Source: Rhodocyclaceae bacterium (lineage in GTDB: Bacteria > Pseudomonadota > Gammaproteobacteria > Burkholderiales > Rhodocyclaceae). From it: DNA of 62,485 nt. Under the pieces are notes generated by a model, which saw only the letters and a program-made list of their open reading frames with translations, did no database searches and was not told the DNA's origin. Made by a program: the position numbers and the translations under genes. Each line of letters opens with the position of its first letter. Within the stretch, counting starts at the first letter, position 1. The stretch is from positions 1 to 62,485 of the forward strand of contig JAABQX010000048.1 of the NCBI GenBank assembly GCA_011391215.1. Direction: 5' to 3'. Of the stretch, positions 59,298 through 62,485 are shown piece after piece.

Positions 59298-61850
59298 TCA
59301 GGTTGACGCGGGCAAGGCCCTGACCGCCGCCTCAAGCTCGGCCAGCAGTTCCCGCAACTCCGGCTGCCGTGCCAAAAACGCCGCGAGTTGCTTGTCGCGC
59401 ACCGCATATTCCATCACCCGTGCCAGCGCAGAAAGTCGTAGTGCGCCGAGTTGGGCGCTCGATGACTTGATGCTGTGAGTGAGGCGGCGCATGTCGTCCA
59501 TGCGCTGTTCCGCACTGGCCGTTTCGAGTTCTGCCGCCATGCGCTGGATGTCGGCGAACAACATCGCTACCAGTTCGGCAACGCTCATGCCGGTGCCCAG
59601 GGACAGATCGTCGAGCACCCGGATATCCAAAGTGGCCAGACCGGCCGCTTCGTTTGTCGTACCCGCTGCGGGGATTTTCATCGTGCCGGCACCGACTGTT
59701 TCACCACTGCCCGCTGGGGCCGGTACGGCGTCCGTGCCCACTTTGACGCCCAGCCAACGCTGCAGCACGGCCACCATGTCGTTCTGGCGGAAGGGCTTGG
59801 CAATGAAATCGTTCATGCCGGCGGCAAAACAGCGTTCGCGATCTTCGGGCTGCACGTTGGCGGTCAGCGCGACGATGGGCGTCAGGCCATTGACGGAATC
59901 AGCTTGCAGGGCGCGCATCCTTTTCGTCGCTTCGATCCCGTCCATTTCGGGCATCTGCATGTCCATCAGCACCAGGTCGAAGTGCTGAGCGGCGAATTGC
60001 TCAACGCCGATGCGGCCATTTTCGGCACTACTCACCTCGACGCCGAGGCGCGACAGGAGTTGGTGTGCTACCTGAAGGTTGACCGGATTATCTTCGACCA
60101 GCAGGACCCGACCGTGAAATTTCGCACCTGGCTCACCAGCCTTGGCGATGTCATGCACAGCGCGGCGCAAGGGGGCCGGCTGTGCTGCAGAGCAGACCGG
60201 CAGCGTGAGTTCGCACCAGAAGCAGGCGCCTTCATCGGGTGCACTGACCACGCCGATGCGGCCTTGCATGGCTTCGATGAGGCGCTTGGAGATCGTCAGG
60301 CCCAGGCCCGTGCCGCCAAAGCGGCGCGTCGTGGAAGCATCGACCTGGGAAAATATATTGAACAGCCGCGTCTGCGCTTCGGCTGCGATGCCGATGCCGG
60401 TATCGCGCACTGCAAGGCGCACCAGCGCGCTGCCGGCCTCCACCTCGTGCCAGCTCACCTCGACGGTAATGCGCCCTATGCGGGTAAACTTGACGGCATT
60501 GCCGACCAGATTCACCAATACCTGACGGATACGCAGCGCGTCGCCGCGCAAACAGGCAGGCAGATCCGCAGGGCAATCCAGCACCAGCAGGACATCCTTT
60601 TCAAGGGTGCGCGGCCGCAGCAGATCACAGACTTCGGCAGCCAGCCCGGCCAGGTCGAAATCGATCGCCTCGAGGGTCAGCCGGCCCGCTTCTATTTTCG
60701 AAAAATCGAGGATGTCGTTAATGATCCCGAGCAGCGAGCGACCGGAACTTTGCAGGGTGGCGACAAAGCCTCTCTGCTCGTCGTTCAGTGGCGTCATCAA
60801 CAGCAGGTCGGCCATGCCAAGCACACCATTCATCGGCGTACGGATTTCATGGCTCATGGTGGCGAGAAACTCGCTTTTCGCGCGCGAACCGGCTTCGGCC
60901 GCTACGCGTGCGGCTTCCAGGTCAACCAGCATGCGTGCCTCGCTGATTGCCGTCTGCGCTGCGGCGCGCCGCTGGCGCGCGTCGAACAGGGCCAGCAACA
61001 GCATCGGGCCAAGAATCAGCAGTGCCGCAAGGATGAAACCCAGACGGATGCTGCCAAGATTATCCGGCTGGTAAGACCAGCCGCCCTTGGGCCGCGCCGC
61101 CAACTGCCATGTTCCCATTGGCAAGGCGACGTGGGCCTGCAACGCGTCGGCGGAAAACAGGCCGGCATCACCGAAAAATACTTCGCCCGACGCCCCCTCT
61201 CCATCCTTGCCGCGCAGCGCAATCTCGACCGGCAGATCGGCATCGAGCAGGCCGCTCTCCCGGTAAAGCCGTTCGGCATCGATCACTGCGGAAATCAGGC
61301 CCCAGAAGCGGGACGCGCCATTGGGATCTTCGACGAATACCGGAATGCGGCCGATCAAGCCCGTGCCGCCTTGCGCCAGCGTGAGCGGCCCGGCCAGCAC
61401 AAGCTCGCGGGTCTCGCGGGCGCGCTCGGCGGAGGCGAGTTGCGCCGGCGTCTTGCGGAAGTCGAGCCCGATGGCTTTTTCGTTGCCGGCCAGCGGAAAC
61501 ATGAAACGGATCACCATGTCGGGCGCTGCGCCGATATTGCGCAAACCGGATTGCCCTTCGAACAACGGTCGCGCAAAACGCTCGAATGTCGCCTGATCGA
61601 GATTGGGATAGGCGGCCACGACACTCACCAGACCTCGCACCAGCAAGATATTGCTGCGCAGGTTGCCTTCGAGACGGCTCTGCAACAGCAACAGGCGCTC
61701 GCGCACCAGGCTTTGCTCGCGCACGCGATGCGCGTCGACCACCTGGCGCTCGACAAACAGCGCCGCCAGCCACAGGCCGATGGCGGTCACTCCCGCCGTC
61801 AGCAGGATCAGCCAGGTGCGCTTGCCGGACGAGCCCATTCTCTCTCTCAT
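59298..61850 (-). CDS. Hybrid sensor histidine kinase (CHASE-like, HisKA, HATPase, REC, HPt)
   Basis: [75 protein letters not shown]. Confidence 0.95.
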   Translation of the reverse strand: MRERMGSSGKRTWLILLTAGVTAIGLWLAALFVERQVVDAHRVREQSLVRERLLLLQSRLEGNLRSNILLVRGLVSVVAAYPNLDQATFERFARPLFEGQSGLRNIGAAPDMVIRFMFPLAGNEKAIGLDFRKTPAQLASAERARETRELVLAGPLTLAQGGTGLIGRIPVFVEDPNGASRFWGLISAVIDAERLYRESGLLDADLPVEIALRGKDGEGASGEVFFGDAGLFSADALQAHVALPMGTWQLAARPKGGWSYQPDNLGSIRLGFILAALLILGPMLLLALFDARQRRAAAQTAISEARMLVDLEAARVAAEAGSRAKSEFLATMSHEIRTPMNGVLGMADLLLMTPLNDEQRGFVATLQSSGRSLLGIINDILDFSKIEAGRLTLEAIDFDLAGLAAEVCDLLRPRTLEKDVLLVLDCPADLPACLRGDALRIRQVLVNLVGNAVKFTRIGRITVEVSWHEVEAGSALVRLAVRDTGIGIAAEAQTRLFNIFSQVDASTTRRFGGTGLGLTISKRLIEAMQGRIGVVSAPDEGACFWCELTLPVCSAAQPAPLRRAVHDIAKAGEPGAKFHGRVLLVEDNPVNLQVAHQLLSRLGVEVSSAENGRIGVEQFAAQHFDLVLMDMQMPEMDGIEATKRMRALQADSVNGLTPIVALTANVQPEDRERCFAAGMNDFIAKPFRQNDMVAVLQRWLGVKVGTDAVPAPAGSGETVGAGTMKIPAAGTTNEAAGLATLDIRVLDDLSLGTGMSVAELVAMLFADIQRMAAELETASAEQRMDDMRRLTHSIKSSSAQLGALRLSALARVMEYAVRDKQLAAFLARQPELRELLAELEAAVRALPAST

Positions 61851-61978
61851 GACGTCGCTGATTTTACGGGCAAACCTTCATCAGCCAGGTTCGGGAAACG
61901 GGTAAATTGCAACGTCGCCGGTTGAAACCGGTCCGGTCGGCGCAAACTAACGACGACCCTAATCTGCAGGAGTCCTCC

Positions 61979-62485
61979 ATGAAACTCGACGCCGCTGCCC
62001 TTGATCAACTCTTCCGCAACGCCCGCACCCATAACGGTTGGCAGGACAAACCCGTACCAGACAGCCTGCTCACCGAGTTGCACGACATCATGAAATGGGG
62101 CCCGACCAGCGCCAACTGCTGGCCGCTACGTGTCATCTATGTCAAATCCCCCGAGGCCAGGGCCCGCCTCATGCCGCTGCTGATGGAGGGCAACCGTGCC
62201 AAGACGGCAGCGGCGCCCGTCATCGCCCTGCTCGGCATGGACATGGCATTCTATGAGGAACTCCCGCGCCTTTTCCCGCATACCGATGCCAAAGCCTGGT
62301 TCGTCGGCAACGACGCGCTGATCGCAGCCACTGCCTTCCGCAACAGCAGCCTGCAAGGCGCCTACTTCATGCTCGCCGCCCGCGCCCTGGGCCTCGACTG
62401 TGGCCCGATGTCCGGGTTCGATGCCACCGCGGTCGACGCCGAATTCTTCGCCGGTACGCAGATCAAGAGCAACTTCATCTGCAGC
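61979..62485 (+). CDS. RutE/malonic semialdehyde reductase-like nitroreductase (truncated by window edge)
   Basis: [47 protein letters not shown]. Confidence 0.9.
   Translation, partial: MKLDAAALDQLFRNARTHNGWQDKPVPDSLLTELHDIMKWGPTSANCWPLRVIYVKSPEARARLMPLLMEGNRAKTAAAPVIALLGMDMAFYEELPRLFPHTDAKAWFVGNDALIAATAFRNSSLQGAYFMLAARALGLDCGPMSGFDATAVDAEFFAGTQIKSNFICS

Noticed and set aside
59475-61925. 816-aa ORF antisense to the hybrid histidine kinase
   Set aside because: Shadow ORF with His/Gln/Arg-rich composition; the minus strand carries unmistakable kinase motifs.

Overview
The window is about 62.5 kb of GC-rich chromosome, probably from a betaproteobacterium of Rhodocyclales type. That assignment is inferred from gene content (rfaD-cysM, rnfABCDGE-nth, the cyanophycin ABC/DUF1854 pair); no search was run. 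From left to right: the start of cphA with a cyanophycin-associated ABC transporter and DUF1854 protein; glgX and malQ, the latter with an in-frame amber stop; an exonuclease, cysM and hldD; an accessory region (~10.1-26 kb) of small housekeeping or moron-like genes mixed with decayed genes (IS3 fragment, EamA stub, tyrosine recombinase fragment beside tRNA-Val); a stress and ion-homeostasis region (~26-38.6 kb) with two NhaR-type regulators, each divergent from a TerB/TerC/HPF/BI-1/ion-channel/HtpX-type gene set; the rnf operon with nth; a PilB-like ATPase, htpG, EAL, hemerythrin and greB; a Ser/Thr kinase-HDOD-GAF protein; a hybrid histidine kinase; and the start of a rutE-like nitroreductase. 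The strongest unexplained signal is a dispersed, non-palindromic repeat of 24-25 bp (GCCGTCCCGCCAGCGCCGACTTTT(T)). It has at least 11 copies with 2 or fewer mismatches, in both orientations. It is open in all six frames and is a multiple of 3 long. Some copies lie between genes and others lie inside ORFs, including rnfC and a FecR-like gene. No copy was seen across ~10-28 kb. Other candidates: a 19-aa acidic micropeptide gene with a terminator, a carbonic anhydrase/Tim44 chimeric remnant, several genes broken by single in-frame stops, and a local concentration of TerB-fold proteins. All product calls come from reading the translations, without database searches.
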